Shown here: piece by piece, positions 14,739-23,874 of the stretch
Numbering within the stretch: position 1 is the stretch's first letter
Layout of the letters: each line of letters begins with the position of its first letter
Source of the DNA: Alphaproteobacteria bacterium
GTDB lineage: Bacteria > Pseudomonadota > Alphaproteobacteria > UBA11222
Direction: 5' to 3'
NCBI GenBank assembly: GCA_009693835.1
Contig: SHWM01000015.1
Location: forward strand, 1 to 41,522
Length of the DNA stretch: 41,522 bases
Program-made: the position numbers and the translations under genes
The notes under the pieces: generated by a model
The model's input: the letters and a program-made list of their open reading frames with translations, nothing else
What the model was told of the DNA's origin: nothing
The model's database searches: none

Positions 14739-15395
14739 TTGCCCCGCATAGGCGTTTTCAAACTGTTTTTGGGCGCGGCATTGCTGTTTCTGGGCGCCTG
14801 CGCCCAGAAACATGTCATCACAAATGTGAACCCGCTGCCACTCTATAAGCCTTCACAAGTGAGCTATGCTGCGCGGAACGGTGAATTTCCGGTTGAGGTG
14901 CATGGCGCGCTGCCGGCTGGCGTCTCGGCGGCACAGCTTATGGCCACTGTGCATTTGCCCGCCGATTTCCCGGGCGCCAGATTGGTGCTGACCCCACAGC
15001 CATCCAACAGCGGCGCCCCCGTACAACCCGTTTCCAGCAATCCATATGGTTCGCTCTGTCTGCAGCGCTTGCTGGATAGCAGCGTTACCCAGAACGGCAA
15101 TAGCTGCCATGGACCTTCCCGGCTGGTTCTGGTTTTTAATCCGGATTTTCGGACACCGCCAGGCCTCGCCTGCGAGGCCCCAGACAGCATCATGGCGGCT
15201 GGCAGCCAGAACGTGCGGGTGCTGGCGGCGTTGTGCATCGGCAACAGGCTAGCCAGCAGCGGCCAGGTTCAGGTCGCCTCCGCCGGTGACGGCGGCGCGA
15301 TGATCAGCAGCGCCATCAATGTGCTATTGATGGACATCCTCCAACCACGCGCCAGGGGCGGCAACAGCGCGCAGTCAAATAACCGATGGCATTAA
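14739..15395 (+). CDS. Putative lipoprotein, unknown function
   Basis: I do not recognise this 218-residue protein. It has a lipoprotein signal: basic start, hydrophobic core LFLGAALLFLGAC and a lipobox LGAC with Cys at residue 21, so it is probably anchored to a membrane facing the periplasm. The mature part has cysteine-containing segments (near GSLCLQRLL, GNSCHGPS and LACEAPDS) and no motif I can name. No ATG fits; the likely start is TTG at 14739, 14 bases after the DUF4242 stop, so it may be coupled to that gene. The 3' end overlaps the convergent SDR gene by four bases. Confidence 0.65.
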   Translation: MPRIGVFKLFLGAALLFLGACAQKHVITNVNPLPLYKPSQVSYAARNGEFPVEVHGALPAGVSAAQLMATVHLPADFPGARLVLTPQPSNSGAPVQPVSSNPYGSLCLQRLLDSSVTQNGNSCHGPSRLVLVFNPDFRTPPGLACEAPDSIMAAGSQNVRVLAALCIGNRLASSGQVQVASAGDGGAMISSAINVLLMDILQPRARGGNSAQSNNRWH

Positions 15396-16168
15396 AGCAC
15401 CGCTAATGACAGACCGCCGTCCGCGACAATCAATGCGCCGGTGATGAAGCTGGAGGCCGGGCTGGCCAACAGCACCGAGAGCGCCTGGAAGTCATCGGGA
15501 ATCCCGTAGCGGCGCACGGGCGATTTCGCCACAACATAATCGATGATTTTTGACTGCTTGTTGGGGCCCTCGCAGGGCATCATCTCGCTGTCCACCAGCC
15601 CCGGAAGCACGCAATTCACCTGAATGTTTTCAGGCCCCCAGGCCACGGCAAGGCTTTGGGTCATATGGTCCATACCGCCTTTGGCGGCGGCATAGGCAAT
15701 CAGTTTACCGTGCCCCATCTGCTGCGTAATGATCGAGCCGATATTGATGATCTTGCCGCCGCCCGCCTTGATGAATTCTGGATAGCAGGCCTGACAGCAC
15801 AAAAACACCGAGGTCAGGTTGATGGCGATAAAATTATTCCATTCCTCCAGTGTCATCTTTTCCGCCGGCCTGCCGAAACTGACGGCGGCATTGTTGAACA
15901 GAATATCCACACGGCCAAATGCGGCGACGGTTTCCTGCACCATGCGCTTCACATCGTCCTCTTTTGAGACATCGGCCTGCACTTTGAGGATTCTCTGGCC
16001 AATTCCTTTCAGATTCTCATAGGCCGCCTCCAGCTTGTCCTGGTTGCGTCCGACGATAGCGACATCGGCCCCGGCATTGGCCAGCCCGCGCGCGATGCCA
16101 AGGCCCAAGCCGCCATTCCCCCCTGTCACGATGGCCGCTTTACCTTTCAAACTCAACAAATCCAGCAT
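15392..16168 (-). CDS. SDR-family oxidoreductase
   Basis: The 258-residue classical short-chain dehydrogenase/reductase has cofactor motif TGGNGGLG (15-22), FNNAA (91-95), catalytic Ser145 in INIGSI and the YxxxK pair Tyr159/Lys163 (YAAAKGG). The tail ITGALIVADGGLSL is typical. Arg and Asn after the second beta strand (VGRNQDK) suggest NADP(H) preference, which is an inference. ATG 16168 has GGGGA upstream. It is convergent with the lipoprotein gene and has no pathway neighbours, so the substrate is open. Confidence 0.85.
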   Translation of the reverse strand: MLDLLSLKGKAAIVTGGNGGLGLGIARGLANAGADVAIVGRNQDKLEAAYENLKGIGQRILKVQADVSKEDDVKRMVQETVAAFGRVDILFNNAAVSFGRPAEKMTLEEWNNFIAINLTSVFLCCQACYPEFIKAGGGKIINIGSIITQQMGHGKLIAYAAAKGGMDHMTQSLAVAWGPENIQVNCVLPGLVDSEMMPCEGPNKQSKIIDYVVAKSPVRRYGIPDDFQALSVLLASPASSFITGALIVADGGLSLAVL

Positions 16169-16309
16169 TTTTTCCCCGTTTTCCGATATTCTGATTATCC
16201 AAAAGTCTATAGATCGTGAGTGAGCATTGAAAGCGGCATTTCAAACAAGGTAATTAAATATGCAACTCACACCGGGAGCATAGCGGCATTCTATCGCCTG
16301 CGTGGCTCG

Positions 16310-16453
16310 TTGATTTATTGACAACCGTGCTTATATCTCTAATGTGCGGTGCACCGAGCCTGGTTTTACTGGTCAGGTGTGAGTCGCCGCGTTACGTTTT
16401 GATCTCTTTTTTGAATTTTTGTTCGTAACAATTGCAGGTAATCCCTACACCAC
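16310..16453 (+). promoter_or_regulatory. Candidate promoter and long leader of the DEAD-box helicase gene
   Basis: TTGATT (16310-16315) and TATATC (16332-16337) are 16 bases apart and could be a promoter. The leader that would follow is about 110 bases and structured: a perfect palindrome CGGTGCACCG (16347-16356), GTTACG/CGTAAC arms (16391-16396, 16424-16429) around a T-rich stretch, and no strong ribosome site before ATG 16454. Long structured leaders are common on RNA helicase genes that respond to cold; that link is inferred. Bases 16169-16309 hold nothing I can identify. Confidence 0.3.
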
Positions 16454-17863
16454 ATGGACTTTTCTGATCTTGGTCTGAGTTCAGACCTGCTGCGCGCCGT
16501 TAGCGACGCCGGCTACACAACGCCCACCGCGATCCAGGCAGAGGCCATTCCTGAAATTCTCGCTGGCCGGGATGTTCTTGGCATCGCCCAGACGGGCACC
16601 GGTAAAACCGCCGGATTCACCCTTCCCATGATTGATCTGCTGGCCAAAGGCCGCGCCAAGGCGCGCATGCCGCGCACCCTCATTCTGGAGCCGACACGGG
16701 AGCTGGCCATGCAGGTCAGCGAAAGTTTCGAGGTTTATGGCAAATATCACAAACTCGGCATGGCCCTGCTGATTGGCGGCGTATCCTTCAACGACCAGGC
16801 CAAACTGATAGACCGAGGCGTCGATGTGCTGATTGCGACACCGGGCCGCCTGCTGGACCATTTTGGACGCGGCAAACTGATGCTGCACGGCGTCGAGATA
16901 CTGGTGATAGATGAAGCCGACCGCATGCTGGACATGGGCTTTATTCCAGACATCGAGAAAATTTGTAGCCTGCTGCCGCCAGCCCGGCAAACGCTGTTCT
17001 TCTCGGCTACCATGCCCGGCGAAATTCAACGGCTGACGGAAGCGTTCCTGAAGAACCCCAAGCGCATCGAGGTGGCGTCGCCCACTTCCGCGGCCACTAC
17101 CGTCAAGCAGATGCTGGTCATGGTGGATGCGCGTGAAAAACGCAAGGCGCTGCGCTCCCTCCTGCGTTCCGAACCGGTTGCCAACGCCATCATATTCTGC
17201 AACCGCAAGCGTGATGTAGATGTGCTCTATAAAAGCCTTAGTCAGCACGGCTTCAGTGTCGGGGCGCTGCATGGCGATATGGAGCAGCGGCACCGGCTAC
17301 AGGTGCTGGAACAGTTCAAGACCAACGAGATCCAATTGCTGGTCGCCAGCGACGTCGCGGCGCGCGGGCTGGATATCCCCAAGGTCAGCCACGTATTCAA
17401 CTTCGACGTGCCAATCCACTCGGAAGACTATATTCACCGGGTCGGCCGGACGGGACGCGCTGGCCGCGAAGGTTTCACCTTCATGCTCGCGTCCCCCGCC
17501 GAAACAAAATATATTGATGCGATAGAACGCATGACCGGAATAGCGATACCGCGCCAAGAAGCCATGGGCGGGGCGGCAGCCAGCCCTGTCGAAACAGGGC
17601 AGCTCCGGACGCCCGAAGACGCGCCCAAACGCCGCAAAGCCGCCCCAAGGCGAGCAAAGGCCGAGATACTTCCGGAATCGGGAACCGTGATACTGGCTGA
17701 TAAAATGGTGAAGCCCGCCGTGCTTGACAGGCATGTGTCACGCCCGCTGGCGCGTGACGACGGTCAGCGGATTGTCGGAATGGGCGATCATGTGCCCGCG
17801 TTCATCCTGCGCCCCATACCCGGCAGCCTGATGAAGCCGGCAGAACTGGCTGATTCGGAATAG
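16454..17863 (+). CDS. DEAD-box ATP-dependent RNA helicase (RhlE-like)
   Basis: The 469-residue helicase contains all core motifs: Q motif around PTAIQAEAIPEI, Walker A AQTGTGKT, PTRELAMQ, TPGRLLDHF, DEAD box VIDEADRMLDMGF, SAT in FFSATMP, then in the second RecA domain IIFCNRKRDVD, VASDVAARGLDIP and HRVGRTGRAGREG. The C-terminal 100 residues are basic and rich in Lys, Arg, Ala and Pro (RRKAAPRRAKAE), likely an RNA-binding tail. It unwinds RNA in ribosome assembly or mRNA decay. RhlE-like is favoured by sequence style, but CsdA-like roles cannot be excluded. The stop lies one base before the repeat block at 17865. Confidence 0.92.
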   Translation: MDFSDLGLSSDLLRAVSDAGYTTPTAIQAEAIPEILAGRDVLGIAQTGTGKTAGFTLPMIDLLAKGRAKARMPRTLILEPTRELAMQVSESFEVYGKYHKLGMALLIGGVSFNDQAKLIDRGVDVLIATPGRLLDHFGRGKLMLHGVEILVIDEADRMLDMGFIPDIEKICSLLPPARQTLFFSATMPGEIQRLTEAFLKNPKRIEVASPTSAATTVKQMLVMVDAREKRKALRSLLRSEPVANAIIFCNRKRDVDVLYKSLSQHGFSVGALHGDMEQRHRLQVLEQFKTNEIQLLVASDVAARGLDIPKVSHVFNFDVPIHSEDYIHRVGRTGRAGREGFTFMLASPAETKYIDAIERMTGIAIPRQEAMGGAAASPVETGQLRTPEDAPKRRKAAPRRAKAEILPESGTVILADKMVKPAVLDRHVSRPLARDDGQRIVGMGDHVPAFILRPIPGSLMKPAELADSE

Positions 17864-17864
17864 G

Positions 17865-18088
17865 CTAGAGCGGGATGATTTTAAGTTGACCCAATGATCC
17901 CCCCTCGCCGCGCAGGCGCTGGCGCAGCGGGCCCTGTCCCTCCCCTTTCCACTCGCCTGGGCGAAGCTGAAGCTTCGCTTCGGCCTAGCCTGGAGGGGAG
18001 GGAACGCGAGAGGCAACTTCTCCCTCCGCCTGAAAGGGGGAGGGTTGGGGTCAGCAAACTGATTCCGTCTGAAATCATCCCGCTCTAG
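17865..18088. repeat. Long palindrome, AGAGC family, with nested inner repeat
   Basis: Perfect 17-bp arms CTAGAGCGGGATGATTT (17865-17881) and its reverse complement (18072-18088) enclose about 190 bases. After the left arm comes TTAAGTTGACCC, resembling the inner arm of the other AGAGC elements, so the centre looks replaced by another repeat. That inner repeat has arms TCCCTCCCC (17937-17945) and GGGGAGGGA (17995-18003) and a tight hairpin GCGAAGCT-GA-AGCTTCGC (17961-17978). Small open frames here are by-products of GC content. The left arm begins one base after the helicase stop. Confidence 0.75.
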
Positions 18089-18151
18089 ACCATGTTCGGA
18101 TCAGATGGAGTCGCCGATGGCGATCCCGTCTGTTCCGTAAAACATGGTCTA
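18086..18151. repeat. Palindrome, GACCATGTT family, copy 1
   Basis: Outer arms TAGACCATGTT (18086-18096) and AACATGGTCTA (18141-18151) pair perfectly and share three bases with the preceding palindrome. The inner part begins CGGATCAGATGG and ends CCCGTCTGTTCCG, an imperfect pair. The same outer and inner left arms recur at 40757-40818, where the inner pairing is perfect, so this copy looks decayed. Confidence 0.75.
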
Positions 18152-18162
18152 TATGATAATTC

Positions 18163-18186
18163 AGAGCAATTCCTTTTAGGGTTGAA
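18163..18186. repeat. Half copy of the AGAGCAATT palindrome
   Basis: AGAGCAATTCC followed by a run ending GTTGAACC repeats the left half of the element at 40653-40678, but the right half is missing. Beyond it, 18187-18317 up to the pccA stop shows no gene and no further repeat I can identify. Confidence 0.6.
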
Positions 18187-18317
18187 CCATCTGCGTCTTC
18201 GCCATTTCTGGGCAGGCGGCCGCTGGCATCGTAGTAATAATGCACGGAAACCATCCACCAACTCGACCGGGCGCGCAGGGCGTGGGTGTCCAGCCCCGTG
18301 ACATACCACGCGAGACG

Positions 18318-20324
18318 CTATTCAAATTCCAGAATAATCTGATCCACAGTCAGGCTTTCGCCAGCCTTCACCCGGATGGCGGCGACCACGCCGTCACTTT
18401 CCGCCCGCAGGATATTCTGCATTTTCATGGCCTCGACAACGGCCAGTGTCTCGCCCGCCTTGACCTCCTGTCCCACCTCCACCGCGATCGAGACCACAAG
18501 TCCCGGCATCGGGCACAACAGAAATTTTGACAGGTCAGGGGCTACTTTTTCCGGCATGAGGGCAAACAGCGCGGTCGATCGCCCGCTGCGCATGATGCCT
18601 TTCAATGTGGCGCCGCGATGCGTCAGCAGCCGGTAGCTGGCCTGGCGATCCACCTGCACAATCATCCGGCGGCCATCCACCGTCGCGCGCATCACCGGTT
18701 GCATTGGCGTCCAACCTGTCAACACCCGGCAGGGTTTGGCAACTTCCTCGAAATTCACCACACATCCGCCTTCCGTCAGAACCGCATCCACAGGATAAAT
18801 GCCGCCGTCCAGGGTAATTACCCAGCGCTCGCTGCGGTCGGTCAAATAGTTGCGGTGCATCTGGCCGGATATATCGCGCGCGCGCGCGGCCTGCTGCAGA
18901 TAAATAAAGGCCGTCAGCGCGGCAAGGTCGCGTTTGATTTCCGGTGATAATTGTGTGCCATGAAAGCCGTCGGGCCACTCCTCGGCAATAAAGGCGGTGG
19001 TCAGGCGGCCCTCGCCAAACCGCGGGTGCTGCATAACGGCGGCGACAAACGGGACATTGTGCTGAATGCCGCGAATGTGAAACGCGTCCAGGGCGTCGCT
19101 CATCGCAGCGATCGCTTCGCTGCGTGTCGCGGCATGCGTGCACAGCTTGGCAATCATCGGATCGTAGAACATGGAAATTTCCGCGCCCTCGAAAACGCCG
19201 GTGTCATTGCGGACTGTGACGCCATCCTGAACTGTTTCCGGCGGCGGCTGATAACGCACCAGACGCCCGATAGAGGGAAGGAAATTGCGGAACGGGTCTT
19301 CCGCATAAACGCGGCTTTCCATCGCCCAGCCGGTCAGTTTTACATCCGTCTGCGTCATGGAAAGTTTTTCGCCCGCCGCAACCCGGATCATCTGTTCGAC
19401 CAGATCGATGCCGGTGATCAGTTCCGTCACTGGATGCTCCACCTGCAGGCGCGTATTCATTTCCAGAAAATAGAAATTCCGGTCCTTGTCGACAATGAAT
19501 TCGACCGTTCCAGCAGATTCATAATTGACCGCCTTGCACAGCGCGACCGACTGCTCGCCCATCGCCTTGCGTGTCGCTTCATCCAGAAACGGGCTGGGGG
19601 CTTCCTCGATCACTTTTTGATGGCGGCGCTGGATCGAGCATTCCCGTTCGCCCAGATACAGCGTGTTGCCCTGCTTGTCCGCCAGCACCTGAATTTCGAT
19701 ATGACGCGGCTCGGTCACGAATTTTTCGACGAACACCCGGTCATCGCCAAAGCTGGAAATCGCCTCGGCTGTGGCGGCCGGAAACCCTTCCCGCACGTCA
19801 GCCTCGTTCCAGGCGATACGCATGCCCTTTCCGCCTCCCCCGGCGGAGGCCTTCAGCATCACCGGATACCCGATGCCGGATGAAAGTTTTACCGCCTCAT
19901 CTGTGTCCTTGATGACCCCCAGATAACCCGGCACCGTATTCACCTTGGCGGCGGCGGCCAGCTTTTTTGATTCAATCTTGTCGCCCATGGCCTGAATGGC
20001 CCGCACATTGGGGCCGATAAAGGCGATACCCTCTTTTTGAAGCCTTTCGGCAAACCCGGCATTTTCGGAAAGAAAACCGTAGCCGGGATGCACGGCCTGC
20101 GCCCCGGTCTGTCTGACGGCCGCAATGATCCGGTCAGCCAGCAGATAGGATTCAGCCGCGGGCGGCTTTCCAATATGGACGGCTTCGTCCGCCATTTTCA
20201 CATGCAGCGCATGCTCATCGGCGTCCGAATACACGGCAACGGTTTTAATACCCATCCTGCGGGCAGTCTTGATGACCCGGCATGCGATTTCTCCGCGATT
20301 GGCGATCAGAATTTTCGTGAACAT
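18318..20324 (-). CDS. pccA: Propionyl/acetyl-CoA carboxylase alpha subunit (biotin carboxylase + BCCP)
   Basis: The 668-residue protein joins a biotin carboxylase, from KILIANRGEIACRVI at residue 4 through the ATP-grasp loop KASAGGGGKGMRI and EMNTRLQVEHPVTE, a middle linking domain, and a C-terminal biotin carboxyl carrier domain with biotinylated Lys634 in VVEAMKMQN. It carboxylates its biotin with ATP and bicarbonate and passes the group to PccB. Domain order and size match alphaproteobacterial PccA. It follows pccB by 12 bases. The pairing with a PccB-type subunit favours propionyl-CoA (odd-chain and branched amino acid catabolism) over geranyl- or methylcrotonyl-CoA. Confidence 0.92.
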   Translation of the reverse strand: MFTKILIANRGEIACRVIKTARRMGIKTVAVYSDADEHALHVKMADEAVHIGKPPAAESYLLADRIIAAVRQTGAQAVHPGYGFLSENAGFAERLQKEGIAFIGPNVRAIQAMGDKIESKKLAAAAKVNTVPGYLGVIKDTDEAVKLSSGIGYPVMLKASAGGGGKGMRIAWNEADVREGFPAATAEAISSFGDDRVFVEKFVTEPRHIEIQVLADKQGNTLYLGERECSIQRRHQKVIEEAPSPFLDEATRKAMGEQSVALCKAVNYESAGTVEFIVDKDRNFYFLEMNTRLQVEHPVTELITGIDLVEQMIRVAAGEKLSMTQTDVKLTGWAMESRVYAEDPFRNFLPSIGRLVRYQPPPETVQDGVTVRNDTGVFEGAEISMFYDPMIAKLCTHAATRSEAIAAMSDALDAFHIRGIQHNVPFVAAVMQHPRFGEGRLTTAFIAEEWPDGFHGTQLSPEIKRDLAALTAFIYLQQAARARDISGQMHRNYLTDRSERWVITLDGGIYPVDAVLTEGGCVVNFEEVAKPCRVLTGWTPMQPVMRATVDGRRMIVQVDRQASYRLLTHRGATLKGIMRSGRSTALFALMPEKVAPDLSKFLLCPMPGLVVSIAVEVGQEVKAGETLAVVEAMKMQNILRAESDGVVAAIRVKAGESLTVDQIILEFE

Positions 20325-20336
20325 TATTTTATCAGT

Positions 20337-21866
20337 CTAAAGAGGAATATTGTCGTGTTTTTTCCACGGATTTTCCAGCTTCTTGTTGCGCAGGCGCTGC
20401 AGGCCCAGCGCTATCCTCCGGCGCGTGGAGTGGGGCATGATGATCTCGTCGATATAGCCCCGGTTGGCGGCGACAAATGGATTAAGAAACTGGTTTTCAT
20501 ATTCCTCCGTGCGCGCTGCAATTTTTTCTGGCGATCCGATTTCACTGCGGAAGATGATTTCCACCGCCCCCTTGGCGCCCATCACGGCAATGCCAGCCGT
20601 TGGCCAGGCGAAATTCAGATCGCCGCGCAGATGCTTGGACGCCATCACCACATAGGCGCCGCCCATCGCCTTGCGGGTGATCAGCGTGATCTTCGGCACC
20701 GTCGCCTCACAATAGGCGAACAGCAGTTTCGCCCCGTGCTTGATCAGGCCGCCATATTCCTGTGCGGTTCCCGGCAAAAAGCCGGGCACATCCACCAGCG
20801 TGACGATGGGAATATTGAAGCAGTCGCAAAAACGTACAAAACGCGCGCCCTTGCGGCTGGCGTCGGAATCGAGACACCCAGCCAGCACCATGGGCTGATT
20901 GCCGACAATTCCCACCGTCTGGCCGTCGATGCGAGCAAATCCGGTGATAATGTTTTTGGCGAAATGTTCCTGTATCTCGAAAAAATCGCCTTCATCGGCG
21001 ATTTTAAGGATCAGCTCTTTCATATCATAGGGCTTGTTGGCGCTGTCCGGCACCAGGGTGTCGAGCGACATGTCAATACGATCAGGCACGTCCCATGTGG
21101 GGCGCACGGGCGGCTGTTCGCGATTGCTGGCGGGCAGGAAATCCATCAGACGGCGGATCTGTTCCAGCGTTTCCACGTCATTGTCATAGGCGCCGTCGGC
21201 AATCGAGGATTTGGTGGTATGGATGCTGGCCCCGCCCAGTTGTTCGGCGCTGACTTCTTCCTGGGTGACGGTTTTCACCACATCCGGTCCGGTCACAAAC
21301 ATGTAAGACGTGTCGCGCACCATGAAGATAAAATCGGTCATCGCCGGGGAATACACATCCCCCCCGGCGCAGGGCCCCATGATCACCGATATTTGCGGAA
21401 TGACGCCCGAGGCCAGTACATTGCGCTGAAAAATCTCGGCATAGCCGCCCAGGCTGTCGACGCCCTCCTGAATGCGCGCCCCGCCTGCATCCATCAGCCC
21501 GATAATGGGCGCGCCATTGCGCAGCGCCATGTCCTGCACCTTGCACACCTTCTGGGCATGCGCCTGGGACAGGGAACCGCCAAACACCGTAAAATCCTTG
21601 GCGAAGACATACACAATCCGGCCATCAATCGTGCCCCAGCCGGTCACGACCCCGTCGCCGGGAAAGCGCTGCTCCGCCATGCCAAAATCCGCACAGCGAT
21701 GTTCGACAAACATATCAAATTCTTCGAAAGATCCGGGATCCAGCAAAAGTTCCAGCCGCTCGCGGGCTGTCAGTTTACCACGGGCATGCTGCGCCTCGAT
21801 GCGGCGTATCCCGCCCCCCAGACGCGCTTCATCGCGTTTAGCTTCCAATTGGCTGATTGTATCCAT
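20337..21866 (-). CDS. pccB: Propionyl-CoA carboxylase beta subunit (carboxyltransferase)
   Basis: The 509-residue protein is a crotonase-fold carboxyltransferase. It has [19 protein letters not shown] near the N terminus, oxyanion-hole glycines in [18 protein letters not shown] and [16 protein letters not shown], and in the second half [27 protein letters not shown] and [18 protein letters not shown]. The C-terminal [10 protein letters not shown] is typical of PccB. It transfers CO2 from biotin to propionyl-CoA, giving methylmalonyl-CoA in the cytoplasm. The gene starts 51 bases after atp12 and is directly followed by pccA. Confidence 0.93.
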   Translation of the reverse strand: MDTISQLEAKRDEARLGGGIRRIEAQHARGKLTARERLELLLDPGSFEEFDMFVEHRCADFGMAEQRFPGDGVVTGWGTIDGRIVYVFAKDFTVFGGSLSQAHAQKVCKVQDMALRNGAPIIGLMDAGGARIQEGVDSLGGYAEIFQRNVLASGVIPQISVIMGPCAGGDVYSPAMTDFIFMVRDTSYMFVTGPDVVKTVTQEEVSAEQLGGASIHTTKSSIADGAYDNDVETLEQIRRLMDFLPASNREQPPVRPTWDVPDRIDMSLDTLVPDSANKPYDMKELILKIADEGDFFEIQEHFAKNIITGFARIDGQTVGIVGNQPMVLAGCLDSDASRKGARFVRFCDCFNIPIVTLVDVPGFLPGTAQEYGGLIKHGAKLLFAYCEATVPKITLITRKAMGGAYVVMASKHLRGDLNFAWPTAGIAVMGAKGAVEIIFRSEIGSPEKIAARTEEYENQFLNPFVAANRGYIDEIIMPHSTRRRIALGLQRLRNKKLENPWKKHDNIPL

Positions 21867-21917
21867 TCCCCGGCCCTGTCCTATCCCAGAGTGCGATTAT
21901 CGGGGGCTGGCATAGCA

Positions 21918-22646
21918 TCAAAAGGCATCGCTTTCCAGCACTTGCAAAAGCCCAAGCATTTCAACCGCATGGCAGAAGGCAGTATAGGCATCGGCACGGT
22001 TTACGGCCGCCTGGGCGTCCTCCCCCCACTTTTCGCGCTGCCAATCTTCGTCCACATTCACAATCGCCCAGGCCTGCGCGGCGTCAAGGCGCCCCTCGGC
22101 CAGCGCCAGCCCTACTATCAGGGAACCGCCAATGCCAACGGCTGCCCGCAGGGCGCTCAGTTGAAGCGAGTCTAAACGGGAAATCCGTTCCGTTAACGCC
22201 GACAGCGCCGCCGCGTCCTGCGCCACAGCGATGACGCCACTGGTTACATTCAGCCTCGCGCCACAGCGGGCCGCGGCCCAGTCCAGTAACGGGTCCCATG
22301 CCGCCGCCTGGCGCACCGCCAGCGCCTGAGGCTCATCCGCACGATAGCAGAGCAAATCTGTGGCGCCGTAAGCGGCCAGTTCATCCGCCAACGCAGCCTG
22401 TTCACTTTTCCCGCGGTCCAGGGCGCTGGCTGCCAGTTGGTGCAGGCCCATGCGGGACATATCGATGTCTGATTTTTGGGAATCCCATTCCGCAGCAAGC
22501 GCCTCGGCCAATGCCCGGTTTTTCACGAGCATCGCCTTGCCGAGGGGCGTGCGGACCGGTTTGCCATCCAGCACGACATGAAAGCCCCCCTCGGCCTCTA
22601 CCGCCGTGGCCGATATATAAAATCGTTTTACCTTTGCGGGGGGCAT
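21918..22646 (-). CDS. ATP12-family F1-ATPase assembly chaperone
   Basis: The 242-residue protein matches the ATP12 family: KRFYISATAVEAEGGFHVVLDGKPVRTPLGK near the N terminus, LAEALAAEWDSQ, then TDLLCYRADEP and WDPLLDWAAARCGARL. Mitochondrial Atp12 binds the F1 alpha subunit during assembly; alphaproteobacteria carry the bacterial form. ATG 22646 is chosen because AAGGG precedes it and it lies 12 bases after the queF stop; a longer frame from 22703 would run into queF and adds residues unlike the family. Confidence 0.9.
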   Translation of the reverse strand: MPPAKVKRFYISATAVEAEGGFHVVLDGKPVRTPLGKAMLVKNRALAEALAAEWDSQKSDIDMSRMGLHQLAASALDRGKSEQAALADELAAYGATDLLCYRADEPQALAVRQAAAWDPLLDWAAARCGARLNVTSGVIAVAQDAAALSALTERISRLDSLQLSALRAAVGIGGSLIVGLALAEGRLDAAQAWAIVNVDEDWQREKWGEDAQAAVNRADAYTAFCHAVEMLGLLQVLESDAF

Positions 22647-22657
22647 GGTGGCAGCCC

Positions 22658-23116
22658 TTATCCGCGCCCGCGATAGGCGGGCACTTCCTGCGGCGGTATC
22701 CACACATTTTTGGGAGCAACGCCGGTTTGCCAGAACACGTCAATCGGTATGCCGCCCCGTGGATACCAGTACCCGCCAATCCGCAGCCATTTGGGCGCGA
22801 TCGCCGCGTTTATGCGCCTGGCGATGGCAATGGTGCAGTCTTCATGAAAAGCGCCATGATTGCGGAACGATTGCAGAAAAAGCTTGAGTGATTTGGATTC
22901 GACAATCCATTTGCCGGGCACATAATCAATCATCAGATGCGCAAAATCCGGTTGTCCCGTCATTGGACAGAGTGAAGTGAATTCCGGGCAGGTGAAACGC
23001 ACCATATAGTCCGTGTCCGCATGCGGATTGGCGGCTTTCTCCAGAACGGCCTGCTCAGGCGAAGCCGGGACGGCGACATTCTTGCCCAGCAGGGTGAGAG
23101 AGGCTTTTTTCGGCAT
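22658..23116 (-). CDS. queF: NADPH-dependent 7-cyano-7-deazaguanine reductase
   Basis: The 152-residue protein is the short unimodular type of QueF, which reduces preQ0 to preQ1 for queuosine in tRNA. The catalytic Cys50 lies in [14 protein letters not shown] with the Asp a few residues later, and the QueF signature [20 protein letters not shown] spans 73-92. ATG 23116 is chosen with GGAG upstream; a TTG at 23131 would add five residues. It follows aapP by 11 bases, too little for a preQ1 riboswitch. The other queuosine genes are not in this window. Confidence 0.95.
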   Translation of the reverse strand: MPKKASLTLLGKNVAVPASPEQAVLEKAANPHADTDYMVRFTCPEFTSLCPMTGQPDFAHLMIDYVPGKWIVESKSLKLFLQSFRNHGAFHEDCTIAIARRINAAIAPKWLRIGGYWYPRGGIPIDVFWQTGVAPKNVWIPPQEVPAYRGRG

Positions 23117-23127
23117 ATCCCGCTCCG

Positions 23128-23874
23128 TCAATGACTTAATATCTGACTCAAAAATTCCCGTGTGCGCGGATGCTGGGGGCGATTGAAAAATTCCTCCGGC
23201 ACATTTTCTTCCATGATCTGACCTTCATCCATAAAAACCACCCGATCGGCGACGGTGCGAGCAAAGCCCATTTCATGCGTGACGCACAGCATGGTCATGC
23301 CCTCACCCGCCAGGCCGATCATCACGTCCAGCACCTCCTTGATCATTTCGGGATCAAGCGAAGAGGTAGGCTCATCGAACAGCATGATTTTTGGATGCAT
23401 GCACAAGGCGCGGGCGATCGCCACACGCTGTTGCTGGCCGCCAGAAAGCTGCCCCGGGTATTTGTCCGCCTGATCGGCGATCTGCACCCGCTCAAGATAG
23501 GCCATCGCCTCTTTTCGAGCCTGAGCCCGCGGCAATTTGCGCACCCAGATCGGAGCCAGCGTACAGTTCTCCAGAATGGTCAGGTGCGGGAACAGATTGA
23601 AAGACTGAAACACCATGCCCACTTCGGCGCGCACCTCATCAATCCGGCGCAGATCATTGTTCAGCTCTATGCCGTTGACGATTATTTTTCCCTGCTGGTG
23701 ATCCTCCAGCCGGTTGATGCAGCGGATCAGAGTGGATTTACCCGATCCGGACGGCCCGCAAATAACGATCCGTTCGCCGCGTCCGACGGATAGATCTATA
23801 TGCTTCAGGACCTGAAAGTCGCCATACCATTTATTCAGCCCGGTAATTTGAATGGCTGCCGGCTCGTTATTCAT
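23128..23874 (-). CDS. aapP: General L-amino acid ABC transporter ATP-binding protein
   Basis: The 248-residue ATPase has Walker [11 protein letters not shown] (about 39-48), Q-loop [11 protein letters not shown], signature LSGGQQQR, Walker [15 protein letters not shown] and switch His in CVTHEMGFA. It is of the polar amino acid class and powers import through AapQ and AapM. Its ATG overlaps the aapM stop by four bases, so the four aap genes are one coupled operon. Confidence 0.95.
   Translation of the reverse strand: MNNEPAAIQITGLNKWYGDFQVLKHIDLSVGRGERIVICGPSGSGKSTLIRCINRLEDHQQGKIIVNGIELNNDLRRIDEVRAEVGMVFQSFNLFPHLTILENCTLAPIWVRKLPRAQARKEAMAYLERVQIADQADKYPGQLSGGQQQRVAIARALCMHPKIMLFDEPTSSLDPEMIKEVLDVMIGLAGEGMTMLCVTHEMGFARTVADRVVFMDEGQIMEENVPEEFFNRPQHPRTREFLSQILSH

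Noticed and set aside
17894..18301. Small open frames in the repeat block
   Set aside because: They occur on both strands of palindromic DNA, lack ribosome sites and have repeat-derived text.
18951..19883. A 310-residue plus-strand frame opposite pccA
   Set aside because: It lies fully within pccA on the other strand with no motif or ribosome site; a shadow frame.
20037..22175. A 712-residue open frame on the plus strand opposite pccA, pccB and atp12
   Set aside because: It is antisense to three well-recognised genes, has low-complexity His/Gln/Arg-rich text and no family motif. Long antisense frames are expected from the GC-rich codon use here.
23117..23127. preQ1 riboswitch before queF
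   Set aside because: Only 11 bases separate aapP and queF, too few for the aptamer.
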